The notes under the pieces were generated by a model that saw nothing but the letters and a program-made list of their open reading frames with translations, was not told where the DNA came from and did no database searches. From contig JAFXPU010000004.1 in the NCBI GenBank assembly GCA_017527675.1, positions 1 through 64,000 of the forward strand: 64,000 nucleotides of DNA, in the 5' to 3' direction. Origin of the DNA: Bacilli bacterium. Lineage in GTDB: Bacteria > Bacillota_I > Bacilli_A > RF39 > UBA660. Positions 23,231 to 32,652 of the stretch are shown here, piece by piece; the stretch's first letter is position 1; every line of letters starts with the position of its first letter. The position numbers and the translations under genes were made by a program.

Positions 23231-24547
23231 ATGAAAAAAATATACGTTAATGAACTTACAAAACATATAGGAGAGGAAATAACATTTAGTGGATTTGTTG
23301 ATGCTATTAGAGATAAAAAATGGGTTATGTTTGTTATTCTAAGGGATTCAACTGGTAAAATTCAAATGACTATTGAAAAAAGTGAAGAAGCAAATGCTAA
23401 ATTGTTAGAAATAATGTCTAATGTAACTGTTGAATCAACAATTAATGTAACTTGTAAAGTATTAGAAAATGAAGCAGTTAAATTAGGCGGAATTGAGTTA
23501 ATACCAAGTAATATAGAAGTAACATCTTTAGCTGAGACATTACCATTTGATTTTAATAATTTAGAAGGTGTTAATATTGATACTCGTATGGATTATCGTT
23601 GGATTGATTTAAGAAATCCAAGAAATACTTTAATTAGACAAGTTGAATCTTGCATGATTGAAGCAATGCGTGACTATTTATATCAAAATAATTTTACAGA
23701 AATACATACACCAAAATTAATTGGTGCAGCCTCAGAATCAGGTTCAGATGTTTTTGAAGTTAAATATTTTGATAGATCTGCATATTTAGCTCAATCGCCA
23801 CAATTTTATAAACAAATGGCTTTAGCCGGTGGTTTGGATAAAGTATTTGAAGTAGCTCCATGTTTTAGAGCTGAAAATTCTAATACTAATAGACATGCTA
23901 CTGAGTTTACTTCATTTGACTTAGAATTTGCTCATATATCATCTTATGAAGATGTTATGGACTTAGAAGAGGATTTACTTATTGCTGGATTAACTAAAGT
24001 AAAAGAAAAATATGGTGAGGCAATTCTTGAAAACTTTGGTAAGGAGGTTATTATTCCAACTAAGCCATTTCCAAGAATGAAATTAAAGGAATTATATCAA
24101 GAATTTCATGATTTATATGGTTTTGATATTCCAACAGAGGATATTGGTGATATGAATGCCGAAGCTGAAAAATTAACATACCGTTATGCCCAAGAAAAAT
24201 TTGACTCTGAATTTATGTTTATTGTTGATTATGCAGCTACAAAAAGACCATTCTATCATATGCGTGATGAAAATGGAAAACTTCAAGGATATGATTTAAT
24301 TTGGCGTGGTACTGAAATTACATCTGGTGCTCAAAGAGAACATAGATATGAAGAATTATGTAAAAATGCAGCTGAAAAAGGCTTAGGTAAAGATGTTGAA
24401 TTCTATTTGCAATTCTTTAAATATGGTTGCCCACCACATGGAGGATTTGCTATAGGTGTAGATAGACTTACAATGTTACTTTTGGGCCTAACTAGTTTAA
24501 AGGAAACTCAATTATTATTTAGAGGTCCAAATAGATTAAATCCTTAA
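23231..24547 (+). CDS. aspS: Aspartyl-tRNA synthetase, archaeal type, 438 aa
   Basis: Class II synthetase with an N-terminal OB anticodon domain (about 1-105) and a catalytic core. FRAENSNTNRHATEFTS (motif 2 region) and the C-terminal GFAIGVDRLTMLLLG (motif 3) with GPNRLNP match the archaeal/eukaryotic AspRS group. The bacterial GAD insertion is absent, consistent with 438 rather than about 590 residues. Such enzymes are often non-discriminating and also charge tRNA-Asn, but the T-box specifier here is Asp. AAGGAGG precedes the ATG. Confidence 0.9.
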   Translation: MKKIYVNELTKHIGEEITFSGFVDAIRDKKWVMFVILRDSTGKIQMTIEKSEEANAKLLEIMSNVTVESTINVTCKVLENEAVKLGGIELIPSNIEVTSLAETLPFDFNNLEGVNIDTRMDYRWIDLRNPRNTLIRQVESCMIEAMRDYLYQNNFTEIHTPKLIGAASESGSDVFEVKYFDRSAYLAQSPQFYKQMALAGGLDKVFEVAPCFRAENSNTNRHATEFTSFDLEFAHISSYEDVMDLEEDLLIAGLTKVKEKYGEAILENFGKEVIIPTKPFPRMKLKELYQEFHDLYGFDIPTEDIGDMNAEAEKLTYRYAQEKFDSEFMFIVDYAATKRPFYHMRDENGKLQGYDLIWRGTEITSGAQREHRYEELCKNAAEKGLGKDVEFYLQFFKYGCPPHGGFAIGVDRLTMLLLGLTSLKETQLLFRGPNRLNP

Positions 24548-24550
24548 TAA

Positions 24551-24579
24551 TTGACAAATTAATAAAAAAAGAGTATATT
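24551..24579 (+). promoter_or_regulatory. Promoter of the rel gene
   Basis: TTGACA (24551-24556), 17-base spacer and TATATT (24574-24579). Confidence 0.7.
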
Positions 24580-24592
24580 ATGTCTTAATTTA

Positions 24593-24622
24593 AAAACGAC
24601 AGCATGATTATGTTGTCGTTTT
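24593..24622 (+). other. Leader hairpin before rel
   Basis: AAAACGACA (24593-24601) and TGTCGTTTT (24614-24622) form a stable stem near the 5' end of the mRNA, 23 bases before the start codon. It could shape translation or mRNA stability. Confidence 0.55.
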
Positions 24623-24645
24623 GCGTTAAAAAAGGCGGTGAGCTT

Positions 24646-26223
24646 ATGAATTTAAAAGAAGTTTATTCCATGTATGATTCTTTAATTAAAGGTTCAAATA
24701 AACAAGATAATGTATCATGTGATTTTTTGCTTGAACTTTTTAGTGAATATAATGATGATTTTCATGCTTTAGATGAAATAGAAAAAGCTTACATTTTTGC
24801 CTTTGAACAACATAAAGAGCAAAAACGTGATAGTGGTGAAGCATATATTATTCATCCACTTTCTGTTGCCATTATTTTAGCTAATATGCATGCTGATAAG
24901 GATACTATTTGTGCCGGTTTATTACATGATGTTATTGAAGATACTGGTACAACAGAATTAAATTTAGCTATGCTTTTTAATAGTCAAATAGCTCATTATG
25001 TAGCGGGTGTATCCAATTTGGAAGAAAAAGATGACGTTAGACATAAATTAGATGATTTAGCTTACATTCGCAAATTATTAATTACAGGTACGCAAGATGA
25101 TTTAGAGATTATTCTAATTAAATTAGCTGATAAATTACATAATATGCGTACTTTAGAACATAAAAGAGCGGAAAAACAAGTATCAACTGCTAAGGAAACA
25201 TTAGAATTATTTGCACCATTAGCTGGTCGTATAGGTGTATACCAAGTTAAAAATGAACTTGAGGATTTATCTTTAAAATTTATTAAGCCTGATTGTTATA
25301 ATTATATAAAACAAGTTTTAGCAGAGGAATTAATTAAAAGAAGAAAGAATTATCATAAAGCTATTCAAGACATTGATTTATGTTTAAATGCAATGGATAT
25401 AGATCATAATTTTAAGTGTTCTACTAAAAATATTTATGGTATATATTTAGTTATTGAAGATATGTTACCTAAGGAAAATGTTACCATTGATGACGTAAGA
25501 AAAGCATTTGATAAAAAAAATATTCATGATTTGATTTCTGTTCAAGTTCTTGTTTCAAATGAAAAAAGTTGTTATGAAGCAAATCAAGTAATTAACAGTT
25601 ATTATAGTGTTGTTAAAGAAGAAACAAAGGATTATATTAAAAATCCAAAATCAAATATGTATCGTTCTCTTCATACAACAATCCGTGATGATGATAATAA
25701 ATTAATTCAAATTCAAATTAGAACACCTAATATGGATAAGGTTGCTGATTATGGTTTTTCTGCTTGTTGGGATCTTTCAGGACCATATGCTAAAAATGAT
25801 ATGAAGGAAGGTATTAAAAGAAACATTAAAAAACCGGTTCATGCAATAGATCGTATTTATGCTAATAATGAGGAATTCTTAACACATATTAAATCAGAAA
25901 TGTTAAAAGAAGATAACATAGTTGTATATACTCCAACAAGAGAAGCTATTGAATTACCAGCAGGAGCTACTCCAATTGATTTTGCGTATCAAATCCATAC
26001 AGAAATTGGTAATAATTTAGATTATGCTATTGTTAATGGTCAAAGAAAAAGCGTTTATTATCAATTACATGATGGTGACGTTGTTGAAGCTGTTGTTTCT
26101 CAAAATACACATCCAAATTTACTATGGTTAGAACATATTGTAACAACAAGAGCCTATAAAAAAATATGTGAATATGTTAAAATTGGTGAGCCAAAGGACA
26201 AAATATTAACAAAAAAAATGTAG
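24646..26223 (+). CDS. rel: RelA/SpoT-family (p)ppGpp enzyme, HD-synthetase-TGS, 525 aa
   Basis: The HD hydrolase domain is complete: IIHPLSVA, LLHDVIEDT and IKLADKLHNMRTL. The synthetase domain keeps KNIYGIY, HDLISV and MYRSLHTT, but the normally invariant Glu of the ExQxRT motif (Glu323 in Rel of S. equisimilis) is Gln here (IQIQIRT), and the Arg of the RVIV strand is Gln. The TGS domain (VVYTPTREAIELPAGATP) ends the protein; the C-terminal helical and ACT domains of full-length Rel (about 730 aa) are missing. It is probably hydrolase-dominant. ATG 24646 is chosen for AAAGGCGGTG. Confidence 0.9.
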   Translation: MNLKEVYSMYDSLIKGSNKQDNVSCDFLLELFSEYNDDFHALDEIEKAYIFAFEQHKEQKRDSGEAYIIHPLSVAIILANMHADKDTICAGLLHDVIEDTGTTELNLAMLFNSQIAHYVAGVSNLEEKDDVRHKLDDLAYIRKLLITGTQDDLEIILIKLADKLHNMRTLEHKRAEKQVSTAKETLELFAPLAGRIGVYQVKNELEDLSLKFIKPDCYNYIKQVLAEELIKRRKNYHKAIQDIDLCLNAMDIDHNFKCSTKNIYGIYLVIEDMLPKENVTIDDVRKAFDKKNIHDLISVQVLVSNEKSCYEANQVINSYYSVVKEETKDYIKNPKSNMYRSLHTTIRDDDNKLIQIQIRTPNMDKVADYGFSACWDLSGPYAKNDMKEGIKRNIKKPVHAIDRIYANNEEFLTHIKSEMLKEDNIVVYTPTREAIELPAGATPIDFAYQIHTEIGNNLDYAIVNGQRKSVYYQLHDGDVVEAVVSQNTHPNLLWLEHIVTTRAYKKICEYVKIGEPKDKILTKKM

Positions 26224-26245
26224 TTAAATAAACTACATTTTTTAT
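26213..26245. terminator. Bidirectional terminator between rel and CPBP gene
   Basis: AAAAAATGTAGTT and AACTACATTTTTT arms with a 5-base loop. Confidence 0.75.
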
Positions 26246-26946
26246 ATTATAGCAAGTAATAATTGTAAAAATATTAATATTCCATTATGAATTGTATGTA
26301 ATGTTGTACTTACAAAAATATTTTTAGATTTATCATATATATAAGCAAACATCCATCCTGGGATACTATATGAAATAATATATAATAAATCAAATGGTTC
26401 TTTCATTGATAAAACTACGTGCATTAAACCAAAGAATAAACCAGAAAAAATTATAAATACCCATCTATCACTAAATATTTTTTTACAGGTTTTTCTAAAA
26501 ACTATTTCTTCTTCAAGTGGTCCAATAACAACTGCTGTAAAAATCATATATATTGGAAAATTACTTAGTATTTTGCGTACAGCTTCTTCATTTCCCGCAA
26601 TTGCTTCTTTATGATGAGCAAGTTTTTGAATTATTAATATTAAAAAGTTTGATGCATACATTAATGCTAGCATTATAAGCCAATATTTAAAGTATTCATC
26701 TAAATACTTTTTCCAATTCTTTTTAAAATCATCCCAATCAGTTAACATATCCTTTTTGTATATCATAAATATAGTAAAAACAAATAATGACTCGGCAACT
26801 AGTAAGAATATTACTTTATAAATTGTCGCCCAGGAATTAATATCTATACCAATTAAATATAAAGGTATTAAGAGAAAATCTGTATAAAATAGATATAAGA
26901 AAATAACTGATAAAGCAATCACTACTTCTTTTTTATGACTTTGCAT
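26242..26946 (-). CDS. CPBP (Abi/CAAX) family intramembrane protease, 234 aa
   Basis: About seven hydrophobic segments. The glutamate motif LEEEIVFRK, FFGLMHVVL and LHTIHNG give the EExxxR, FxxxH and HxxxN motifs of the family. Members cleave prenylated or membrane substrates; in Firmicutes some give bacteriocin self-immunity. AGAGGTG precedes ATG 26946. Confidence 0.85.
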   Translation of the reverse strand: MQSHKKEVVIALSVIFLYLFYTDFLLIPLYLIGIDINSWATIYKVIFLLVAESLFVFTIFMIYKKDMLTDWDDFKKNWKKYLDEYFKYWLIMLALMYASNFLILIIQKLAHHKEAIAGNEEAVRKILSNFPIYMIFTAVVIGPLEEEIVFRKTCKKIFSDRWVFIIFSGLFFGLMHVVLSMKEPFDLLYIISYSIPGWMFAYIYDKSKNIFVSTTLHTIHNGILIFLQLLLAII

Positions 26947-27047
26947 TTTACACCTCTAATAATAATTATACCAAAAAAGTGCATAAAAATAATAAAAAAA
27001 CTAGGAAAAAGTTAAAATATATGCTATAATACATTTTAGTTACATGC

Positions 27048-27070
27048 AAGAGTGGGTATTCCCACTCTTT
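27048..27070 (+). other. Leader hairpin of the rimP-nusA-infB operon
   Basis: AAGAGTGGG and CCCACTCTT arms close a TATT loop just after a TATAAT at 27025-27030 and 20 bases before rimP. A hairpin at this place is common in Firmicutes rimP operons. The T-run is weak, so it may tune expression rather than terminate. Confidence 0.6.
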
Positions 27071-27089
27071 AATATTTATTGGAGGTAAT

Positions 27090-27344
27090 ATGAATATCGA
27101 AAAAAAAGTTAGAGAATTAATTGAAAAAGATATTGAAGATGCAGGATATATATTAGATGAAGTATTATATGTTAAAGAAGAAGGTAACTATTTTTTAAGA
27201 GTAGTTATTGATTCAACTAAAATCATTGAGATAGAGGATTGTGTAACAGTTAGTAAAATAATTAATCCAATGCTTGATGATGCTGATTTAATTAAAGAAA
27301 GTTATATTTTAGACGTATGTTCTAAAGAGAAAGGTTGTGAATAA
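27090..27344 (+). CDS. rimP: Ribosome maturation factor RimP, short form, 84 aa
   Basis: First gene of the nusA-infB operon. EKKVRELIEKDIEDAGYIL, YFLRVVID and IEDCVTVSKIINPML are RimP N-terminal domain motifs. The usual C-terminal SH3-like domain (to about 150 aa) is missing and the protein ends just after the YILDV strand with KEKGCE. The frame is clean, so this looks like a shortened functional form for 30S maturation. GGAGG precedes the ATG. Confidence 0.85.
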   Translation: MNIEKKVRELIEKDIEDAGYILDEVLYVKEEGNYFLRVVIDSTKIIEIEDCVTVSKIINPMLDDADLIKESYILDVCSKEKGCE

Positions 27345-27345
27345 A

Positions 27346-28536
27346 ATGGATAATAAGGAATTTAAAAAGGCTTTAGATAATTTAGTAAATGAAAAAGGTA
27401 TATCTAAAGAATATATTTTAGAAGCATTAGAATTAGCGTTAACTAGTGCTTATAAGAAAAATTATCATTCTTTATCTAATGTAAGAGTTGCTATTGATGA
27501 TGATTGTAATATCAAAGTATATTCATTTAAAACTGTTGTTTTAGATCATGATCATGCTGTATCTTTAGATGAAGAAGATAAAATGTATGAAAATGATACA
27601 TTAGATGGTATTACTTCTTTTGCTGATTTAGAAAATATGGAATTTGATGATGAAGAAGAAGATGAATATAAACCATTTGTTTTTGATGATCGTATTCATA
27701 TTACATTAGAAGATGCTCAAAAAATTGTTCCAGGTATTAAAGTTGGTGAAACTATTGAAGAAGAAGTTACTCCAAAAGATTTTGGTCGTGTAGCTGCCTC
27801 AACTGCTAAACAAGTAGTAATTCAAAAAATTCGTGAAGCTGAAAGAAATATTATAGCTGAGGAATTTGAAGAGAAAAAAGATGAAATGGTTTCTGGTACT
27901 GTTGAGATGGAAGATGAAAAGAACTATTACATTAACTTAGGTAAGACTCAAGGATTACTTCCAAAATCTGAGATAATTCCAGGTGAAACTATTAAAATGG
28001 GTTCTAATATTAAAGTATATATAAATAAAGTAGATATTAATAACAAGGGTGCCTTAATATTATTAACTCGTAAACACTTTGGATTTGTTAAACGTTTATT
28101 TGAATTGGAAATTCCAGAAATTTCTGAAGGTATAGTTATGGTTTATGGTGTTGCTCGTGAACCAGGTGTTAGAACTAAAATAGCTGTATATTCAGAGAAT
28201 TCTAATGTTGATCCAATTGGTGCATGTATTGGTGAAAAAGGTAGTCGTATTAATGCTATTTTAAATGAACTTGGTGGAGAAAAAATTGATATAGTATTAT
28301 ATGATAATGATCCAGCTAAATTTATAGCTAACGCTTTAGCTCCTGCTAAGGACGTTCATGTATATATAATTGATGAAAAAGAAAAAGAAGTTTTAGCTGT
28401 TGTTGATGATAATAATTTATCTTTAGCTATTGGTAAAAAAGGTGTTAATGTTCGTTTAGCTACAAGACTTACTCATTATAAACTTGATGTTAAAACATTT
28501 GATCAAGTAAAAGAAGCAGGAATTAATATTCTATAA
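27346..28536 (+). CDS. nusA: Transcription termination/antitermination factor NusA, 396 aa
   Basis: N-terminal RNA-polymerase-binding domain, S1 domain (VSGTVEMEDEKNYYINLGKT), and KH domains with PIGACIGEKGSRINAILNELGGEKID and LSLAIGKKGVNVRLA. Normal Firmicutes length without the C-terminal repeats of proteobacterial NusA. ATG 27346 is preferred over a nearby in-frame GTG because of spacing from AAAGG. An acidic insertion lies about residues 80-110. Confidence 0.95.
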   Translation: MDNKEFKKALDNLVNEKGISKEYILEALELALTSAYKKNYHSLSNVRVAIDDDCNIKVYSFKTVVLDHDHAVSLDEEDKMYENDTLDGITSFADLENMEFDDEEEDEYKPFVFDDRIHITLEDAQKIVPGIKVGETIEEEVTPKDFGRVAASTAKQVVIQKIREAERNIIAEEFEEKKDEMVSGTVEMEDEKNYYINLGKTQGLLPKSEIIPGETIKMGSNIKVYINKVDINNKGALILLTRKHFGFVKRLFELEIPEISEGIVMVYGVAREPGVRTKIAVYSENSNVDPIGACIGEKGSRINAILNELGGEKIDIVLYDNDPAKFIANALAPAKDVHVYIIDEKEKEVLAVVDDNNLSLAIGKKGVNVRLATRLTHYKLDVKTFDQVKEAGINIL

Positions 28537-28793
28537 TGAAAAAGATTCCTGAAAGAACATGTTCAGTAACACATGAAAAATTACCAAAGAAAGATTTAAT
28601 TAGAATCGTAAAAAATAAAGAATTAGGTGTTTTAGTAGATGAAACTGGTAAAGTTAATGGCCGAGGTGTATATCTAAAAAAAGATATAGATGTATTAGAA
28701 AAAGCTATTAAAACTAATGCTTTAGGAAGAAGTTTAGAAATTGAAATACCTGATAGTGTTTATGAGGAAATAAGAAATATAATAAATAATTAG
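28536..28793 (+). CDS. ylxR: YlxR/RnpM-family RNA-binding protein, 85 aa
   Basis: The short protein carries the family pattern ERTCSVTHEKLPKKDLIRI and GRGVYLKKD. It is in its usual place between nusA and infB, with a start that overlaps the nusA stop (TAATG). Relatives bind RNA and the RNase P RNA. The ylxQ (L7Ae-like) gene that often follows is absent here. Confidence 0.9.
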   Translation: MKKIPERTCSVTHEKLPKKDLIRIVKNKELGVLVDETGKVNGRGVYLKKDIDVLEKAIKTNALGRSLEIEIPDSVYEEIRNIINN

Positions 28794-28809
28794 AAAGTAG
28801 GTGCATAAT

Positions 28810-30924
28810 ATGATGAGTGTATTAGAATACGCTGAAGATGTAGGTAGAAGTGTTGAACAAATCTTAACTAAATGTCGTGAATTAAAATTAAATGTATCTA
28901 ATGAAGATGATGAATTAAATGAAGAAGCTATCACAGAATTAGATTATTTTTTCACAGGTGATAATGCTGAGGATTTAGATGAAGCTACTGAAGACATCGA
29001 AGACGAATTAGAAGATCAATTAATTGAAAAAGAGAATAAAAAGATTAATGATTTAACTCGTGATAATCATAAAAAGCAAACTATAAATAAAGTTCAAAAT
29101 AACAAAAAGGAACTAGCTAAAAAGAAAAAGGAAATGTATAAGAGTAAAGAAAAACTTACTTCTAATGTTCCAGTTGAAAATAAAAATGTTATTATCTATA
29201 AAGATAATTTAACTATTGGCAATTTAGCTAAAGAGTTAGGCGTAACACCAGCTGAATTAATTAAAAAGTTATTTTCATTAGGCGTTTTAGCTACCGTTAA
29301 TAATGTTATTGATTTTGATAATGCTTCTTTACTAGTTATGGAATATGGTAAAGAAATTCAAAGAGAACAAGAAATAAATGAAGCTAATTTTGAAGATTTT
29401 GAAATAGTTGATGATGAAACTTCATTAATTAAAAGACCACCAGTTGTCACTATTATGGGACATGTTGATCACGGTAAAACAACATTACTAGATACTATTC
29501 GTAAGACTAATGTTGCTTTAGGTGAAGCAGGTGGTATTACTCAAGCAATAAGTGCTTATCAAGTTACTTGCAATGGTGAATTAATTACCTTTATTGATAC
29601 TCCAGGACATGCTGCATTTACGGAAATGCGTGCACGTGGGGCATCAATTACCGATATTGTTATTATAATAGTAGCTGCTGATGATGGTGTTATGCCACAA
29701 ACCAAAGAAGCTATTGATCATGCTAAGGCTGCTAATGTTCCAATTATTGTAGCTATTAATAAAATTGATAAACCTGATGCTAATCCAGATCGTGTTATGA
29801 CTGAGTTAGCTGAATATGGTTTAACTCCAGATGAATGGGGTGGAGATAATATATTTGTTAAAATATCAGCAAAAACTGGTGAAGGTATAGATAAATTACT
29901 TGAAAATATCTTACTTGTTGCTGAGATGGAAGAATATAAAGCTAATCCAAATCGTTATGCATCTGGTTCAGTTGTTGAATCAAGACTTGATAAACAAGTT
30001 GGCCCAATTGTTACAATGCTAATTCAAAATGGTACTTTAAGATTAGGTGATCCAATTGTTGTTGGTAATGCCTTTGGTAAAGTAAGAACAATGAAAAATG
30101 ATTTAGGTGAAGAAATAATTGAGGCTAAACCATCTACACCAGTAGAAATTACCGGTTTAAATGAAACTCCATCAGCTGGTGATAAATTTATGGCATTTGA
30201 AACTGAAAAACAAGCTCGTCAAATAGGCGAAACTCGTAAAGATGAAGCACGTTTAAAACAAAATGCTAAATCAAGTTTATCTTTAGAAGATATTTTTGCT
30301 AAAATTCAAGATGGTGTTAAAGAAATAAATGTAATTATTAAGGCTGATGTTAATGGTTCAGCTGAAGCCGTTAAAAATAGTTTTGAAAAAATTGATGTTG
30401 AAGGTGTTAAAGTAAAAGTTATTAGAAGTAGTGTTGGGGCTATAACAGAAAGTGATATAGTTTTAGCTCAAGCTTCTAATGCTATTATGGTTGGATTTAA
30501 TGTTCGTCCAAATAATGCAATTAAAGAGTATGCTAAAGAATGTGGCGTAGAAATAAGATTATATGACATTATCTATAAAGCAGTTGAAGAAATGGAAGCA
30601 GCTATGAAAGGTATGCTTGATCCAGAATATGAAGAAAAAATTACTGGTGATGCTGAAGTACGTCAATTATTTAAATTCTCTAAAGTTGGAACTATTGCTG
30701 GTTCATATGTTAATGATGGAGTTATTAAAAATAATTCTAAAGCCCGTGTTATTCGTGATGGTGTAACTGTTTACGATGGTCAAATAGGTTCTGTACAAAG
30801 AGAAAAAGAAGCTGTAAAAGAAGTTAAAAAAGGTCTTGAGTGTGGTATTACAATTAGCAATTTTAATGATTTAAGAGTTAATGATATTATTGAAACTTAC
30901 GAAATGGTAGAAATTAAAAGATAA
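28810..30924 (+). CDS. infB: Translation initiation factor IF-2, 704 aa
   Basis: GTPase with [14 protein letters not shown] (G1), the switch and [12 protein letters not shown] (G3), NKIDK (G4) and SAKTGEG (G5). C-terminal domains II-IV are intact and bind initiator tRNA. The N-terminal part is short and Lys/Glu rich but keeps an IF2_N helix region ([19 protein letters not shown]). GTAGGTG precedes ATG 28810. Confidence 0.96.
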   Translation: MMSVLEYAEDVGRSVEQILTKCRELKLNVSNEDDELNEEAITELDYFFTGDNAEDLDEATEDIEDELEDQLIEKENKKINDLTRDNHKKQTINKVQNNKKELAKKKKEMYKSKEKLTSNVPVENKNVIIYKDNLTIGNLAKELGVTPAELIKKLFSLGVLATVNNVIDFDNASLLVMEYGKEIQREQEINEANFEDFEIVDDETSLIKRPPVVTIMGHVDHGKTTLLDTIRKTNVALGEAGGITQAISAYQVTCNGELITFIDTPGHAAFTEMRARGASITDIVIIIVAADDGVMPQTKEAIDHAKAANVPIIVAINKIDKPDANPDRVMTELAEYGLTPDEWGGDNIFVKISAKTGEGIDKLLENILLVAEMEEYKANPNRYASGSVVESRLDKQVGPIVTMLIQNGTLRLGDPIVVGNAFGKVRTMKNDLGEEIIEAKPSTPVEITGLNETPSAGDKFMAFETEKQARQIGETRKDEARLKQNAKSSLSLEDIFAKIQDGVKEINVIIKADVNGSAEAVKNSFEKIDVEGVKVKVIRSSVGAITESDIVLAQASNAIMVGFNVRPNNAIKEYAKECGVEIRLYDIIYKAVEEMEAAMKGMLDPEYEEKITGDAEVRQLFKFSKVGTIAGSYVNDGVIKNNSKARVIRDGVTVYDGQIGSVQREKEAVKEVKKGLECGITISNFNDLRVNDIIETYEMVEIKR

Positions 30925-31271
30925 TGAATACAATTAAATTAGAAAGAATTAATAACAATATTCTTCGTGAATTAAGTTATATTTTTGCAAATGATGTTGC
31001 CGATCATAATATAAAATATGTTACAGTTACAGCAGTTAAAACATCAAATGATTTATCATATGCTAAAGTATACATTACAATACTAAATGAAGAGTATAAA
31101 ACTGAAACTTTAAAAGCGTTAAAATCTGCTAAAGGTTATATTAAAAAGGAATTAGCTCATCGTATTGAATTAAGACAAATTCCTGATTTAGATTTTGTTT
31201 ATGATGATTCAATTGAACATGGTAATTCAATTGAAAAAATTATAAAAGAGATAAATAAAAAAGCTAATTAG
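30924..31271 (+). CDS. rbfA: Ribosome-binding factor A, 115 aa
   Basis: KH-type 30S maturation factor. LERINNNILRELSYIF, VTVTAVKTSNDLSYAKVYIT and IPDLDFVYDDSIEHG are conserved motifs. The ATG overlaps the infB stop (TAATG). It ends the operon, followed by a strong bidirectional terminator. Confidence 0.95.
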   Translation: MNTIKLERINNNILRELSYIFANDVADHNIKYVTVTAVKTSNDLSYAKVYITILNEEYKTETLKALKSAKGYIKKELAHRIELRQIPDLDFVYDDSIEHGNSIEKIIKEINKKAN

Positions 31272-31290
31272 AAATAATAATTAGCTTTTT
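31259..31290. terminator. Bidirectional terminator after rbfA
   Basis: AAAAGCTAATTA and TAATTAGCTTTT arms with a 7-base loop between convergent genes. Confidence 0.75.
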
Positions 31291-32227
31291 ATTTTGCTTC
31301 TATAAATATATTTTCATCAAATTGATGTTCAACACTATCTAATTCCAATAATTTATCTTTATCAATTAAGAAATATTCATGAATTAATAATTGGTCACCA
31401 GTATTAGTTACGGGATCATCCCAAGTAACATCTAGATTTAACCATTTTTTATCAAGATAAACTAAATTCCAAACATGTAATTTAGCTGCTACTCGAATAT
31501 TTTTAATACCTAACTTATCTAGGTATAAAGCCATAATATCTGAATAACCGCCACATAAAGCAGTTTTATTATGAGTGATACCATAAGCTGTATGTGATGG
31601 ACTATCTTTATATTTAGGATTATTAACATCCCCGGCACGTTCAGAATCATAGACAGTATAATCAATTATGTAATCATGGAATAATAATATTTTATGATAA
31701 TCATCCATATCCTCGGTAATGTTTTCTTTAATATAATTATCTAAAAAATCATTTACTTCACTAATCATTTCTTTAGTATATAATTTATCAAATTTAATTG
31801 TTACTTTACCACGATCATTAGTAATTAAAGTAATATTTTTATAAGTATTATAAGGACTAACAAAATTATTTAACTCAGACATTATATCTGTGCCACTATC
31901 ATCAAGTGGTATAATCTTATTTATATCACTTAAACAATTTTTATATTTGTTATCACAATAAAAAGTGAATTCATCAATTCCGCTATCTAAAGCAGAATAA
32001 AAAATATTTAATAAATCTTGATAATTTTTTGCCATAAAATTATCAGTTATTTTAACAAATTTATAATTTTGCTCTTTGGCATATTCATTTGTTTCTAAAT
32101 ATATGTTATTTGATTTAAAGTGAATATAATTGGTATTAACATAATCAAGTATTTGTTCACTAAAAACAAGAAAAGTTAATAAAGAAATAATCAGTGTAAT
32201 ACTTAAAAATGTTTTTATTTTTTTCAT
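31289..32227 (-). CDS. Membrane-anchored transglutaminase-like protein, 312 aa
   Basis: An N-terminal TM or uncleaved signal (IKTFLSITLIISLLTFLVFS) is followed by a transglutaminase-like core: KTALCGGYSDIMALYL gives the nucleophile Cys, AAKLHVWNLVYL the His, and WLNLDVTWDD the Asp of the triad. Proteins of this type in Firmicutes are envelope peptidases or cross-linking enzymes. Length and triad are intact. GAGGTG precedes ATG 32227. Confidence 0.82.
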   Translation of the reverse strand: MKKIKTFLSITLIISLLTFLVFSEQILDYVNTNYIHFKSNNIYLETNEYAKEQNYKFVKITDNFMAKNYQDLLNIFYSALDSGIDEFTFYCDNKYKNCLSDINKIIPLDDSGTDIMSELNNFVSPYNTYKNITLITNDRGKVTIKFDKLYTKEMISEVNDFLDNYIKENITEDMDDYHKILLFHDYIIDYTVYDSERAGDVNNPKYKDSPSHTAYGITHNKTALCGGYSDIMALYLDKLGIKNIRVAAKLHVWNLVYLDKKWLNLDVTWDDPVTNTGDQLLIHEYFLIDKDKLLELDSVEHQFDENIFIEAK

Positions 32228-32279
32228 ATATTCACCTCTAGATAATTATATCATGAAACCATCAAAATTATTATAAAAA

Positions 32280-32299
32280 AAATGTAGTAAACTACATTT
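32280..32299 (-). terminator. Terminator at the end of rpsT
   Basis: AAATGTAGT and ACTACATTT arms overlap the rpsT stop; on the minus strand a T-run follows. Confidence 0.6.
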
Positions 32300-32552
32300 C
32301 ATTAATTTTTTTACTTAAACGTGATTTGTTTCTAGCGCATGTATTTTTCTTAACAGCACCTTTTTGAGCAGCTTTATCAATTGCTTTAACAGCAACTTTG
32401 TATTTTTCTTCAGCTACTTTTTTATCTTTACTATTTACAGCTCTTTCAACATTTTTAACAGCAGTTTTCATAGAAGCTGCATAGTTGTTATTTGATACTT
32501 CTTTCTTTTGATTTACTAAAATACGTTTTTTAGCATTTTTCATGTTTGGCAT
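32292..32552 (-). CDS. rpsT: 30S ribosomal protein S20, 86 aa
   Basis: Short basic helical protein with MPNMKNAKKRILVNQKK and the C-terminal AQKGAVKKNTCARNKSRLSK motif. Divergent from gpr, the arrangement seen in Bacillus. GGAGGTG precedes the ATG. Confidence 0.95.
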   Translation of the reverse strand: MPNMKNAKKRILVNQKKEVSNNNYAASMKTAVKNVERAVNSKDKKVAEEKYKVAVKAIDKAAQKGAVKKNTCARNKSRLSKKINEM

Positions 32553-32652
32553 ATTTTCACCTCCAAGTCATAATACATATTAATTTTAGCAAAAAAACTA
32601 ATAAAAAGCAAATAAAAACCATAAATTTGTTAAAAATATTAGTGGTGATTGC

